This document shows positions 17,813 through 26,606 of a stretch of 64,000 bases of DNA, one piece after another (position 1 is the stretch's first letter; the number at the start of each line of letters is the position of its first letter). The stretch covers positions 248,001 to 312,000 of the forward strand of contig NZ_CP133888.1 of the NCBI RefSeq assembly GCF_041228405.1, in the 5' to 3' direction. Below the pieces are notes generated by a model. That model was not told where the DNA came from and ran no database searches. It worked only from the letters and a program-made list of their open reading frames with translations. Source of the DNA: Salinilacustrithrix flava (GTDB lineage: Bacteria > Actinomycetota > Acidimicrobiia > Acidimicrobiales > Salinilacustritrichaceae). The position numbers and the translations under genes were made by a program.

Positions 17813-19222
17813 ATGTCGGAGTCAGTGATCGAGCCGAGAGCGGCGATCTACACCCGCATCTCCATCGACCACGGCGACGCTCTCGGCGTGGCCCGCCAGG
17901 AGACGGCATGCCGAGCCTTACTCGACACCATCGGCGGAACCCTCGTAGGTATCTACTGCGACAACGACCGCTCCGCCTACGCCGGAACTCGTCGACCGGC
18001 CTACGAGAACCTGCTCGTCGATGTCGCCAACGGCAAGGTCGACCTGGTCATCGCCTGGCACGCCGACCGGCTGTACCGGCGCCAACAAGATCTCATTCGC
18101 TTCGTCGACACCGTGGAAGCAGCAAAGGCCCAGGTCGCGACCGTCACGTCAGGTTTGCTCGACCTGACCACCGCCTCCGGGCGCATGGTCGCCAGAGTGG
18201 TCGGCGCCGTCGCACAGCACGAAGTGGAACAGCAGGGCCAACGGATCCGACTCAAACACGGCGAGCTCGCCCGTCTCGGGCGGTGGGGAGGCGGACCAAG
18301 ACCGTACGGCTACCGGTCCACGGGCAACGGCGATCTAAAGGTCGTCCCCGAAGAGGCCGCCGTGCTCCGAGAGATCGCCGTCAGAGTCCTTCGCGGCGAC
18401 ACGGTGAACAACGTCAAGAAAGACCTGAACCGGCGCAACGTGCCGGCGCAGGGTGGAGGGAAATGGGGGGACAGTTCCCTGCGCCGCATCCTCACCTCCC
18501 CCACGATTTGCGGCCTCTGTGTCCGAAACGGCGCCGTTGTTGGACCAGCGAACTGGGAGCCGATCCTCGACGAAGCAACCACGGAGCTACTGACCCTCGT
18601 CCTGGCCAACGGCCCCCGGCTCGACCCCGTCAGATCCCGCAACGGTCTTTTGAATCCATGGCTCATCTCCTGTGGCCGCTGCGGAGCAAACCTGAAGTCA
18701 CGGAACGTCGGCCGACGCCGGGTGTACAAGTGCTGCGGTCCACCAGGAAGCCGAGCATGTGGCCACCTCACGATCTTGGGACCGGCATCTGACGATGCGG
18801 TCCGAGCAGCAGTCCTCGACAGATTGAAGACAGGGCCACGATTGCGGGCTCCGGGCTCCGGCGTCGACCACCTGATCGCCGCCAGCAGTCCGGTGGTGCT
18901 CGACGCGAGACTTCGTCAACTCGCTGTCAACCGAGCCCAGGGCCGTCTGACCGAGGACGAATGGCAAGCCGCCCGACACCCTCTGCTGGTGTCACTCCGA
19001 GACGCCAGAGCTGCTGGCCGCGCCCCGCTTCAAAGGGCCGCCCTCGACCGAGCAGCCCAGCGCTCGACAGACCTGAAAGTTCACTGGGCTCAATTGCGCC
19101 TCGAGGACCAGCAAGATCTCGTCGAGGCTGTCGTCGACCACATCACCGTGAAGCCCGGAGGCTCGCCGGGCGGAAGGTTCGACCCGAACCGCTTGCTCGG
19201 AGGGACGACCTGGCGACGCTGA
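17813..19222 (+). CDS. Large serine recombinase R3
   Basis: 469 residues from an ATG. The catalytic motif 'AAIYTRIS' and 'WHADRLYRRQQD' arginine motif are intact. The recombinase domain contains 'GRWGGGPRPYGYRSTG'. The zinc ribbon shows CGRCG and 'YKCCGPPGSRACGHL'. A full coiled-coil region follows and the protein ends 'FDPNRLLGGTTWRR'. It differs from R1/R2 in most of the DNA-binding part ('LRRILTSPTICGLCVR'), which suggests another target site. It follows R2 by 24 bp and is followed by a recombinase scar and a small HTH gene. Confidence 0.9.
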   Translation: MSESVIEPRAAIYTRISIDHGDALGVARQETACRALLDTIGGTLVGIYCDNDRSAYAGTRRPAYENLLVDVANGKVDLVIAWHADRLYRRQQDLIRFVDTVEAAKAQVATVTSGLLDLTTASGRMVARVVGAVAQHEVEQQGQRIRLKHGELARLGRWGGGPRPYGYRSTGNGDLKVVPEEAAVLREIAVRVLRGDTVNNVKKDLNRRNVPAQGGGKWGDSSLRRILTSPTICGLCVRNGAVVGPANWEPILDEATTELLTLVLANGPRLDPVRSRNGLLNPWLISCGRCGANLKSRNVGRRRVYKCCGPPGSRACGHLTILGPASDDAVRAAVLDRLKTGPRLRAPGSGVDHLIAASSPVVLDARLRQLAVNRAQGRLTEDEWQAARHPLLVSLRDARAAGRAPLQRAALDRAAQRSTDLKVHWAQLRLEDQQDLVEAVVDHITVKPGGSPGGRFDPNRLLGGTTWRR

Positions 19223-19267
19223 CGGCCCGGTGATCCGGTCAACCAGAGGCGCCGGCGCAGATCCCGA

Positions 19268-19321
19268 GGCGGATGGTTCGACCCCGACCGCATCCTCGCC
19301 GGCATCACCTGGGGAGCGTGA
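19268..19321 (+). pseudogene. C-terminal scar of a further serine recombinase
   Basis: The last 17 codons of a recombinase remain, reading 'GGWFDPDRILAGITWGA' and then TGA. They match the endings of R1-R3 and of the gene at 1-424. Nothing upstream in this frame is recombinase-like: R3 ends 45 bp before. A whole recombinase body was therefore deleted or replaced, probably by R3. Confidence 0.65.
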
Positions 19322-19370
19322 CGCCACCGACGTCCTCGCTCGAGCAGAGGCACTGCAGCATCATCGAGTA

Positions 19371-19676
19371 ATGCCGTCTTCGTACGCACGTCTGAACGAT
19401 CCGGACTGGCTGCGCCGTGAGTACCTCGAGCATGGCCGCACCGCTCGAGCCATTGCTGCTCAGGTGGGCTGCCCTCACGGTGCAGTTGACCGAGCGCTCC
19501 GCCGGTACGGCATCCGCCGACCACCGCAGCGAACCCAAGCCCGAGTCCCAACGAAGTGGCTCATGGAGCAGTACGAAGACGCTGCACGTTCGATCGCCGA
19601 GATCGCCGCCGAACTCCGCATCTCCGAAGGCGCCGTTCTCCACGCCCTACATGAGGCCGGTATCACCACGAAGTGA
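19371..19676 (+). CDS. Small protein with two helix-turn-helix repeats
   Basis: 101 residues from the ATG at 19371. Two tandem resolvase/Hin-type helix-turn-helix units are visible. The first is 'TARAIAAQVGCPHGAVDRAL' with 'RRYGI', the second 'SIAEIAAELRISEGAVLHAL' with 'HEAGI'. There is no catalytic domain. It lies directly after three serine recombinases and could act as their accessory DNA-binding or directionality factor, or be a plain regulator. That role is inferred from position. I do not know a named family. Confidence 0.7.
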   Translation: MPSSYARLNDPDWLRREYLEHGRTARAIAAQVGCPHGAVDRALRRYGIRRPPQRTQARVPTKWLMEQYEDAARSIAEIAAELRISEGAVLHALHEAGITTK

Positions 19677-19947
19677 GCCGACTACAGGGCCGCAAGTGTT
19701 CGGCCTACCTCGGACCATCAACGCTGCCGCCCGTGACCACCTCGCCACAGATCCGTGATGGTGGCCCAAGGCTTCCCGTCCGGTTGGCCCTTGCTGGACG
19801 CGGGGGTCTCACGCGCTGCTCAACCGGAGAGGCGCCTTGTAGGTCGATCGCCCTGAATCTGCGTTCGCCACGACGTCAGAACAGCCGGGGGTCTATGGTC
19901 CTGGCAGGTGCCCGGTGGGGGTGCTGGCGGAACAAGAAGGTGGGATC

Positions 19948-21168
19948 ATGAACCGACTTGCACGCGCCCTTGCGGCGCTAGTGCTGGCCATCACTGGCGT
20001 CGCGGGGGCAGTCGCGCTTGAGCCCCCAGCACCTGCTGCCGCGGTCGCGCCGTACTACGACGCATCCGGGCCTGAAGGCACGATCTACCGCCTCTACCGG
20101 GCCTACTTCCTACGTGAGCCCGACGCCGCCGGGTTCGCCTACTGGTACAGCGTGTTCGCGCAGGGTTACCCGCTCGACAAGATCTCCAACGACTTCGCCC
20201 GTTCCGCCGAGTTCCAGCAGCGGTACGGCAGCGTCGACGACCGCCGGTTCCTCGAGCTCGTCTATCAGAACGTCCTCAGCCGAGCCCCTGACCAGGGCGG
20301 CTACGCCTACTGGTTGGATCAGATGAACCGGGGGATGCTCCGCGGATTCGTGATGATCTACTTCTCCGACAGCGACGAGTTCCGCTCGAAGACGGCCAAG
20401 GGTGTGCCGCCCGGGCATCGCGCCGGGTCCAACGCCAAGTTGCTGCTCAACTCTCTCGCCGTCGCTCCGGAGCCGACCCGCTCCGGTTACGACCGGGACC
20501 TGTTCAAGCATTGGGACGACGAAGACCGCGACGGCTGCGACACCCGCTGTGAGGTCCTCGCGGCCGAACGTCGTAGTGACGGAACCTGGTTCTCACTGTG
20601 GGACGGCTACTCGACGCCCAACACCAGCGAATTGCACATCGACCATGTCGTCGCCCTCGCCGAAGCATGGGACTCCGGTGCCAACTCCTGGACCTCGACG
20701 CAACGGGATGGGTTCGCCGACTGGACCGTCAATCTCACGGCGGTGACTGCCAGCTCCAATCTGAGCAAGAGCGACCGCGACGCCGGCCAGTGGTTCCCGT
20801 CCCGGCCCCAGTCGAACTGCGTGTTCGCCGAACTGACCGTGATCACGAAGTACCACTGGAGGCTGGCGGTCGACACCGCGGAGAAGACCGCTCTGTCGAA
20901 CATGTTGAACGGCTGCACCAAGACATCCTCGGATGCCACCAGTCCTCCTCCCACCTCACCGCCACCGACTCAGCCGCCCCCGGGTTGTAAGACCGATGGC
21001 GTCTACAGCGCAGCGAACGGCGCGTGCGTGGCCAGCTACGAAGACAGCACCGGTGACGTCGACTGCGGCCAACTTCCAGCCGCGACCAAGCCGATCCGGG
21101 TCCACAACCCGAGCAACGACCCCTACCGCCTCGACAGCGACAGCGACGGCTGGGGCTGCGAGGGCTGA
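19948..21168 (+). CDS. Secreted protein: DUF4214 + GmrSD-type HNH nuclease + Excalibur domain
   Basis: 406 residues from the ATG at 19948, preceded by AAGAAGG. A signal peptide spans residues 1-37 ('ALAALVLAITGVAGAVA'). A DUF4214 module follows (about 44-160: 'YRLYRAYFLREPD', 'QMNRGMLRGFVMIYFSDS'). Next is an HNH domain of the DUF1524/GmrSD C-terminal type, with 'LHIDHVVALAEAWDSGA', 'NLTAVTASSNLSKSDRD' and a closing 'MLNGC'. After a Pro-rich linker comes an Excalibur-like calcium domain ending 'DSDSDGWGCEG'. The protein is predicted to be an exported nuclease bound at the cell surface. The DUF4214 module is nearly the same as in the next gene. Confidence 0.85.
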   Translation: MNRLARALAALVLAITGVAGAVALEPPAPAAAVAPYYDASGPEGTIYRLYRAYFLREPDAAGFAYWYSVFAQGYPLDKISNDFARSAEFQQRYGSVDDRRFLELVYQNVLSRAPDQGGYAYWLDQMNRGMLRGFVMIYFSDSDEFRSKTAKGVPPGHRAGSNAKLLLNSLAVAPEPTRSGYDRDLFKHWDDEDRDGCDTRCEVLAAERRSDGTWFSLWDGYSTPNTSELHIDHVVALAEAWDSGANSWTSTQRDGFADWTVNLTAVTASSNLSKSDRDAGQWFPSRPQSNCVFAELTVITKYHWRLAVDTAEKTALSNMLNGCTKTSSDATSPPPTSPPPTQPPPGCKTDGVYSAANGACVASYEDSTGDVDCGQLPAATKPIRVHNPSNDPYRLDSDSDGWGCEG

Positions 21169-21318
21169 CCACCGAGGTCGTGTCACACGCAACGGATAAC
21201 CCTCTCGTGACCGGCGGAGATCACACCGACGATTGCCTGCACTCTCTTCGGGGACGGCTCCGGCGTCGTCGCCGAACACCGGCGTGAACGTCACGTCGCC
21301 AACAGCAAGGGCGGACAC

Positions 21319-22317
21319 ATGAAGCGACACAAGCCGTACCGGGCACTGCTGCTGATGCTCTCAGTTGCCGTGCTCGTGGTTCTCTTTCCGACCGCACAGC
21401 CAGCATCGGCGAGCGGATCCACGTTCGTCGACCGGCAAGACGATGTCGCCTACTACGACTGGGTCGCTGACGAGGTCTATCTGAACCAGGACTGGGACGA
21501 GGTCGACATTGCCCAGGTCGACGTCACCACGACAGCCAGCGCCGTCCAGGTGTCCACCCGGATCGTTGACCTGCAGCCGCAGTGGTGGGACACGGCACAG
21601 GTCTCCTACGAAGTGAACGGCGATGGTTCTGAGGACTTCCAGTTGAACGCCTACCGGGACGGATCCTGGGAGCTGAAAAAGGTGCAGGGCTACAACGACC
21701 CGGGATACGCGATCGCCTGCGGCGGAGTCGGAGTGTCGGTCGACTACACCAACAGCCGGATCACGACCCTGGTCCCCCGGAGCTGTCTGGCCAACACCGA
21801 CAGTGTGGCCGTCCAGAGCAGCTTGTACGACGACGAGAACCTCTCGTGCTGTAACGACTGGGTCCTGGACCTCTATCCCGACGTGCCCGGCGAGTACTCC
21901 TCGAGAGTTCCCTACGACGGGGCGACCCAAGGACCGGCGCCGTCGCCGTCGTACGATCCCAATGGCCCGACCGGCACCATCTACCGGCTCTACCGGGCGT
22001 ACTTCCTGCGCGAGCCGGACAGGTCCGGCTACGACTACTGGTTCGGCGTCTACCGGAACGGCTACCCACTCGACAAGATCTCCAACGACTTCGCCCGCTC
22101 AGCAGAGTTCCAGTCCCGGTACGGAAGCCTGGACAACGCACAGTTCCTCGAGCGGGTGTATCAAAACGTGCTCGGCCGGTCCCCGGATGCTCAGGGATAC
22201 GCCTACTGGACCGACCAGATGAACCGGGGCATGCTCCGCGGGTTCGTGATGATCTACTTCTCTGACTCCGAAGAGTTCCGCTCGAAGACAGCAGCAGGAC
22301 GTCCCCCGGGTTACTAG
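21319..22317 (+). CDS. Secreted protein with C-terminal DUF4214 module
   Basis: 332 residues. A signal peptide spans 1-32 ('LLLMLSVAVLVVLFPTAQPA'). A beta-rich N-terminal domain of about 170 residues follows, with aromatic and acidic character ('DVAYYDWVADEVYLNQDWDE') and a CC pair in 'NLSCCNDW'. The DUF4214 module occupies the last 120 residues and shares long identical stretches with the preceding gene, such as 'GYPLDKISNDFARSAEFQ' and 'MNRGMLRGFVMIYFSDS'. DUF4214 occurs in surface and S-layer-type proteins; the role here is unknown. The pair probably arose by duplication of the module onto different effector domains. Confidence 0.8.
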   Translation: MKRHKPYRALLLMLSVAVLVVLFPTAQPASASGSTFVDRQDDVAYYDWVADEVYLNQDWDEVDIAQVDVTTTASAVQVSTRIVDLQPQWWDTAQVSYEVNGDGSEDFQLNAYRDGSWELKKVQGYNDPGYAIACGGVGVSVDYTNSRITTLVPRSCLANTDSVAVQSSLYDDENLSCCNDWVLDLYPDVPGEYSSRVPYDGATQGPAPSPSYDPNGPTGTIYRLYRAYFLREPDRSGYDYWFGVYRNGYPLDKISNDFARSAEFQSRYGSLDNAQFLERVYQNVLGRSPDAQGYAYWTDQMNRGMLRGFVMIYFSDSEEFRSKTAAGRPPGY

Positions 22318-22462
22318 CCGCGACCAGTCGGGGATGGCGTACGAGAACCACGAGAGGTCGCCGTCCCCGCACGGTCTGGTTGGAGCAACGCTGACCCGCA
22401 CAACGAAGCACTGGCCGGCTCCGAGCATTCGCAACTCGACATGGCGTGACCCTCGTAGCCGT

Positions 22463-23812
22463 TCAGGTTCCGTGCCAGTGAAGGTGGACCCGCTCGGGCT
22501 GGAACCCGCCACCCCGCACGGGAGCCGGTGCAACCACTGCTCTGTCCAGGAACGCCTCGAGCAGCGCTCGTTGCGCAGACCTGGTCAGCTCGTCCCATCG
22601 ACGGTCGAGTTCCCGACCGCTGGCTCCGGGAGGAATGTCGGGATGGATGTTCCACCGGTCTGCCCGGTCGTCATCATCGGACAACAACGTCTGACGGGTG
22701 GCGTAGAACTCCGCACGCGACAGCGCACCAGCGACGAAGTACGCCCGGTTCAACTCACGCAGCCGACCCGTTGGATCGCTCGGCTCTGCACGCTGCCGCC
22801 TCATCGACCGCCGACGCAGACGATCCCGTACCGCCCTCACAAGCAGGTCCTCGACCAGCGGACGAGAGATGCTGATGCGATCACACCCCTGCCCGTAAGG
22901 CGAACCGGCGCACTTGTAGATGAGTGACTTCTTGCTCGACATCGCCGCCGTCAGGTGCTGACCACACAAGCCGCACCGCAACAGTCCCTGCAGCAGACTC
23001 CGGGACGGGCGAGCTCGCTTCGGGGTGTCGTCGAGAATGTGGCGTACGAGTTCATGGGTGTTCCGGTCCAAGATCGCTGGAAAGCAGTCACGGGCGACCA
23101 CGTCACCGCGGTAGCTGCGGTCCCCGACCATCCGGGCCGACAGCAACGAAGACCGCATCCCAGTGTGAGTCCACGGGACGCCACAACTTCCGACCACCCC
23201 CCGTGCCCGGAAGTCCCGGGCGATAGCGACTACCCCTTCGCCATGGATGATGCGCTGGGCCGCCTCCCGGAGCAGCACCGCTTCCCCCTCGATGACCTCG
23301 GACCGGTCCCGACTGTGCCCGAAGGGGCGCACACCCCCTTCATGAGGCAGACCTCGCGTCGCCTTCTCCCGGAACCGTGCGGCGAGACGCTCACCCTTCA
23401 CGGTCGACTCGACCGAGGCGAACGTGAGCAGCACCCGCACGATGGCCAGTCCGATCGGGGTCGTCGTGTCCACCGGCTCGGTAACCGACGCCAAGGCGAC
23501 CCGGTGGTCCTCACATACTGACCAGACCCGCTCGAAGTCCCGGCTCCGCCGGGTGAGGCGGTCAAGCTTCCACACGACCAAGACGTCGACGCCTCCCCGA
23601 GTCAGCTCCGCCAGCATCGCCTCGAACCCCGGCCGCAGCACACCACTGCGGTACGCGGAGCGGTCAACGTCCCGGAAGACGGCGTGCTCGTCCCACTCCC
23701 GGCTCGACAGATAGGACCGACAGTTCGCGATCTGACGCGGTGTCGACGTTTCCGACGACCGGTCCGCTGCGCGACTCACCCGCGCATAGATCACCGCACG
23801 CACCCATCGCAC
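22463..23812 (-). CDS. Large serine recombinase R4 (integrase type)
   Basis: About 449 residues. The catalytic Ser is in 'AVIYARVS' and the arginine motif is 'WKLDRLTRRSRD'. A recombinase domain, a zinc ribbon (CGLCG ... 'YKCAGSPYGQGC') and a C-terminal helical region follow. It is only distantly related to R1-R3. The frame opens with TTG at 23839; the GTG codons at 23812 and 23803 after a GGGGGG tract are better starts. An excisionase-like gene lies 53 bp upstream on the same strand, which makes this the integrase/excision module of an integrative element. Its 'GDRSYRGDVVARDCFPAILD' segment is the best match to the fossil at 13,443. Confidence 0.88.
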   Translation of the reverse strand: MRWVRAVIYARVSRAADRSSETSTPRQIANCRSYLSSREWDEHAVFRDVDRSAYRSGVLRPGFEAMLAELTRGGVDVLVVWKLDRLTRRSRDFERVWSVCEDHRVALASVTEPVDTTTPIGLAIVRVLLTFASVESTVKGERLAARFREKATRGLPHEGGVRPFGHSRDRSEVIEGEAVLLREAAQRIIHGEGVVAIARDFRARGVVGSCGVPWTHTGMRSSLLSARMVGDRSYRGDVVARDCFPAILDRNTHELVRHILDDTPKRARPSRSLLQGLLRCGLCGQHLTAAMSSKKSLIYKCAGSPYGQGCDRISISRPLVEDLLVRAVRDRLRRRSMRRQRAEPSDPTGRLRELNRAYFVAGALSRAEFYATRQTLLSDDDDRADRWNIHPDIPPGASGRELDRRWDELTRSAQRALLEAFLDRAVVAPAPVRGGGFQPERVHLHWHGT

Positions 23813-23892
23813 GATCCCCCCGATACACGTCGAGGGCAAACATGAAGCTCATCCCGATGGGTCGGCGTCCACCGAGAATCCTCGGTGAACAG

Positions 23893-24135
23893 CTACTGCT
23901 GGTCGCCAGCGTCATCCTTGTCGGCGCCATCGGGATACAGATGCTTCAACTCACCAGGCTGGACCCGGTTCGCCTCCACGAACTCCTCCACATCCGACGC
24001 CTTCAACCGGATGACCCGACCGAACCGATACGCAGGCAAGTCCCCGTGGTCGATGAAGCGGTACAAGGTCCGGGGTGTGATCCCGAGGGCTTTGGCAGCA
24101 TCCGCTGTCGACATCCATTCCGTGGTGCTTGGCAC
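23893..24135 (-). CDS. Excisionase-type DNA-binding protein (MerR-like HTH)
   Basis: 80 residues from a GTG at 24133-24135 with GGGAG seven bases upstream. The frame also has an upstream TTG at 24168. The helix-turn-helix of the excisionase/helix_turn_helix_17 family fills the protein: 'STADAAKALGITPRTLYRFI', 'GDLPAYRFGRVIRLKASDVE'. Such proteins act as recombination directionality factors or regulators next to an integrase. Here it precedes R4 by 53 bp and is probably co-transcribed with it. AAATACTAT near 24185-24193 (minus strand) may be its promoter -10. Confidence 0.85.
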   Translation of the reverse strand: MPSTTEWMSTADAAKALGITPRTLYRFIDHGDLPAYRFGRVIRLKASDVEEFVEANRVQPGELKHLYPDGADKDDAGDQQ

Positions 24136-24312
24136 GGCGCGCTCCCACAAGTCAGGCGGCTCGCGCAATCATGCCATGGCAAGCCGTCTCATAGTATTTC
24201 ATGCACCCATGAGCGCAACGCGATCCATCACCTGCACTGCGCACGAAGTCTCCAATCCATGCGCTGGCGTAATGGGAGCACTGCACGGCCATCGTTCGCT
24301 GCTGCGCGTTGA

Positions 24313-25527
24313 TCAGTCTCCGACGTACTTCCAGTCAGGTTCCCACACGACCGCGTGGGCCTCAGGCGTGACAGGCGTGGCCTCGTTGGCGTTACCGCTG
24401 AGGTCGATGCTGAAGGCGGCCGTGGCTCCGGGGGCGATGTTTTCGACGAAACCGAACGCTCCGCTAATGATGGAGCCGTCGGCCCCCCGGGTGAATGCGG
24501 TCACCATGATGGACTCCAGGTGCTCGTTGTATGGGTTGGTGACCTCGCCAACGACTTGCGTCAGGTAGCCGTAGCGGCTGTTGTCGAGCAACGCCACGTT
24601 GGATACCGATGGTGTCCGGAATCGTCCTGGATCCGTCAGGACGCAGTGGTGATCGGAGCCGGGACGGGTCTCGAGCGTGGCCGCCCGGGACCCAACGCTG
24701 ATCTGACCGCTGAATGCCACGGTGTGACCCGGGGGAACTGATCCGGCGAATTCGCTCGACGTGTTGAGCACGTTTCCCGCCTCATCCCGGGCCACAACTT
24801 CCACGTCGACCCCGTCGCAGATCCTGTCGGGCGACGGTTGCCTGACGAACCCGCCGAAGTGCAGGTAGTAGGTCCCGTCGAAGGAGTCACTGTGAACCCA
24901 ACCGACATCAGAGATCTCGATCGGCTCGACGGTGTACTCAGGTGCCGTCGGCGCGGTCTCCATCTGTGGCGTGGGGTCGCTGCCGGCGCCGTCATCGGGA
25001 GCGCCGAACACGTCTTCATAGGCTGGGTCGTCGGGCGAGATGCCGTCCGCCCCCGCCTCTGCCATGGCCTCCAACTCCTCGGGGGTCACGTCAGCGCCAG
25101 CGCCCAGACTCGTTGTGAAGGTCAGTGCTGCATCGTCATCGGCACCATTGCCTCCCAGTAGGACAACCGCCCCGACGACGAGGACTACGACGATGCCCGC
25201 AGCGGCGATGACCACGCCCTTCGCTGAGCGACGTCCTGGCCCGGCACTCGCAACCGCTATCTCGTTGAGCTCCTGCTCAGAACCCGCGGCCTGTTGACTC
25301 GCGCTCGACCCTGCTTCGAAAGGTTGCGTGCGGGCGACGTTCTCATGCGATTGACGCTCCACTGCTCCCGGGTCGTCGACGAGCTGGTGGGCATCTTCCA
25401 GATGCACCTTGAACTCTCTGTCCGACGCCATGTCGCGTCGACACAGCGGGCATGTGATCGCCACGGGATTCTCTCCATCCGCCAACTTGTCGAAGCCGCT
25501 CTTCGGCCCCCCAAAGTAGTCAGGCAT
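24313..25527 (-). CDS. Membrane protein with N-terminal zinc finger and extracellular FxLYD-like domains
   Basis: 404 residues from the ATG at 25525-25527. A C2H2-type finger (C26, C29, H42, H47: 'CPLCRRDM ... KVHLEDAH') lies in the cytosol. A single membrane helix spans 104-126 ('GVVIAAAGIVVVLVVGAVVL'). The exported part starts acidic and low-complexity and contains two beta-sandwich repeats with 'GxVxNxY...' and 'IxPGxTAAF' patterns resembling FxLYD domains. Function is unknown; the layout suggests signalling across the membrane. It lies 44 bp after the XRE/PUA-like gene on the same strand. Confidence 0.65.
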   Translation of the reverse strand: MPDYFGGPKSGFDKLADGENPVAITCPLCRRDMASDREFKVHLEDAHQLVDDPGAVERQSHENVARTQPFEAGSSASQQAAGSEQELNEIAVASAGPGRRSAKGVVIAAAGIVVVLVVGAVVLLGGNGADDDAALTFTTSLGAGADVTPEELEAMAEAGADGISPDDPAYEDVFGAPDDGAGSDPTPQMETAPTAPEYTVEPIEISDVGWVHSDSFDGTYYLHFGGFVRQPSPDRICDGVDVEVVARDEAGNVLNTSSEFAGSVPPGHTVAFSGQISVGSRAATLETRPGSDHHCVLTDPGRFRTPSVSNVALLDNSRYGYLTQVVGEVTNPYNEHLESIMVTAFTRGADGSIISGAFGFVENIAPGATAAFSIDLSGNANEATPVTPEAHAVVWEPDWKYVGD

Positions 25528-25571
25528 CGCACACGACCTACGCGCCGAGTCGCGCACCGCCGTCTACGGCA

Positions 25572-26393
25572 CTACAGCAAGCGCTGCGCTGCGCCCGCTG
25601 CGGACACTCGGCAGATGGTGCCCGGAGCGTTCACAACCCGGCGAAGATCCTCGTCGAGCTCGGACCTGGAACAGACGCGAAGCCACTCCACAGGTCGAAC
25701 GTGTCGGAGTTTCGGCTCAGGTTCGTCGGATCGGTACTCGTAGTCACCCGCGATGCGTGCGATTGCTACTCGCCGAGCAGACAGGGGCACCAGCACGAGA
25801 TCGCCGATCGACATCTCCCTTCTGAAGTACCGCCAGTAGGTGACGAACATGCCGATGGCCTGGGGCGTACGTCCTGGGAGCGCCTCCGACAAGTTGCGGG
25901 CAAGCGCTTCGGCCCCTGGCCAATGCGTGACGTCGCCGATTTCATCGGCGCTCATGGAGATGATCAGACGATCGAGCCAAGCCATCTCCAGTTCCGGGTC
26001 ATCCCACGCCCGGAGGCGCCAAGTGCCGACGGGGTTCTCTGTCGCGAGCGCCTCCGGGAGCACTCCCACCTTCGGAACAGTCGTGGACACGGGTTGTGTA
26101 TTTGGAGCATTTCTGTTCGCCCCAGGGAGCACCAGCTCCACCTCGTGGTCACCGATCGCTACAGCCAGGCCCACGTGCCACGGCTCATCGTTCAGTTCTG
26201 CCAGCGCGGCCACATAGCGACGGACCGTCGACAGTCGGGGATCTGCCGCGTTCTCTGTCTTGAGCACTGCTGGCTGCGAGGTCCCAAGTCGCCGAGCTAG
26301 CTCGGCTTGCGAGCAACCGAGTTCTTCGCGCAGCTCACGAAGTGAATACTGCCGAGTCGTCGTTGCGCCGGACTTCCGCCTCCGAAGCTTCAT
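25572..26393 (-). CDS. XRE HTH protein with PUA/EVE-like C-terminal domain
   Basis: 273 residues. The N-terminus is a XRE helix-turn-helix ('REELGCSQAELARRLGTSQP'). The last 120 residues read 'MSADEIGDVTHWPGAEALAR', 'IGMFVTYWRYFRREMSIGDL', 'VLVPLSARRVAIARIAGDYE' and 'LRHVRPVEWL'. This is the pattern of PUA/EVE-type domains attached to restriction proteins, which in that superfamily bind modified bases. The protein could sense modified phage DNA and control its operon. An inverted repeat at 26406-26450 just upstream of the ATG is the likely operator. The domain assignment is by pattern only. Confidence 0.65.
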   Translation of the reverse strand: MKLRRRKSGATTTRQYSLRELREELGCSQAELARRLGTSQPAVLKTENAADPRLSTVRRYVAALAELNDEPWHVGLAVAIGDHEVELVLPGANRNAPNTQPVSTTVPKVGVLPEALATENPVGTWRLRAWDDPELEMAWLDRLIISMSADEIGDVTHWPGAEALARNLSEALPGRTPQAIGMFVTYWRYFRREMSIGDLVLVPLSARRVAIARIAGDYEYRSDEPEPKLRHVRPVEWLRVCSRSELDEDLRRVVNAPGTICRVSAAGAAQRLL

Positions 26394-26405
26394 GGGTGGA
26401 TCCGA

Positions 26406-26450
26406 ACATAACCAGGAAGCGATGTCAACTACATAGCCGATTAGTTATGT
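26406..26450. promoter_or_regulatory. Nested inverted repeat upstream of the XRE/PUA-like gene
   Basis: ACATAAC (26406-26412) pairs with GTTATGT (26444-26450), and an inner AACTA/TAGTT pair lies between them. On the minus strand a TTGACA hexamer sits inside, 30-odd bases before the ATG. This looks like an autoregulatory operator over the promoter. Confidence 0.55.
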
Positions 26451-26606
26451 CGAGGTAGCGGTATCCGAACGCTCGCAGGTGCGGGATCGACGGTCGGCAC
26501 TCGTGTTCAGACCAGCGGATGGATCTGCCGGCGTAGTCAGTGACGTGGGCTTTCCTGCGTTGAGGGTGAATCACTCGCGGTGGGTTGTTGCGCTGCGGAG
26601 GACGGC

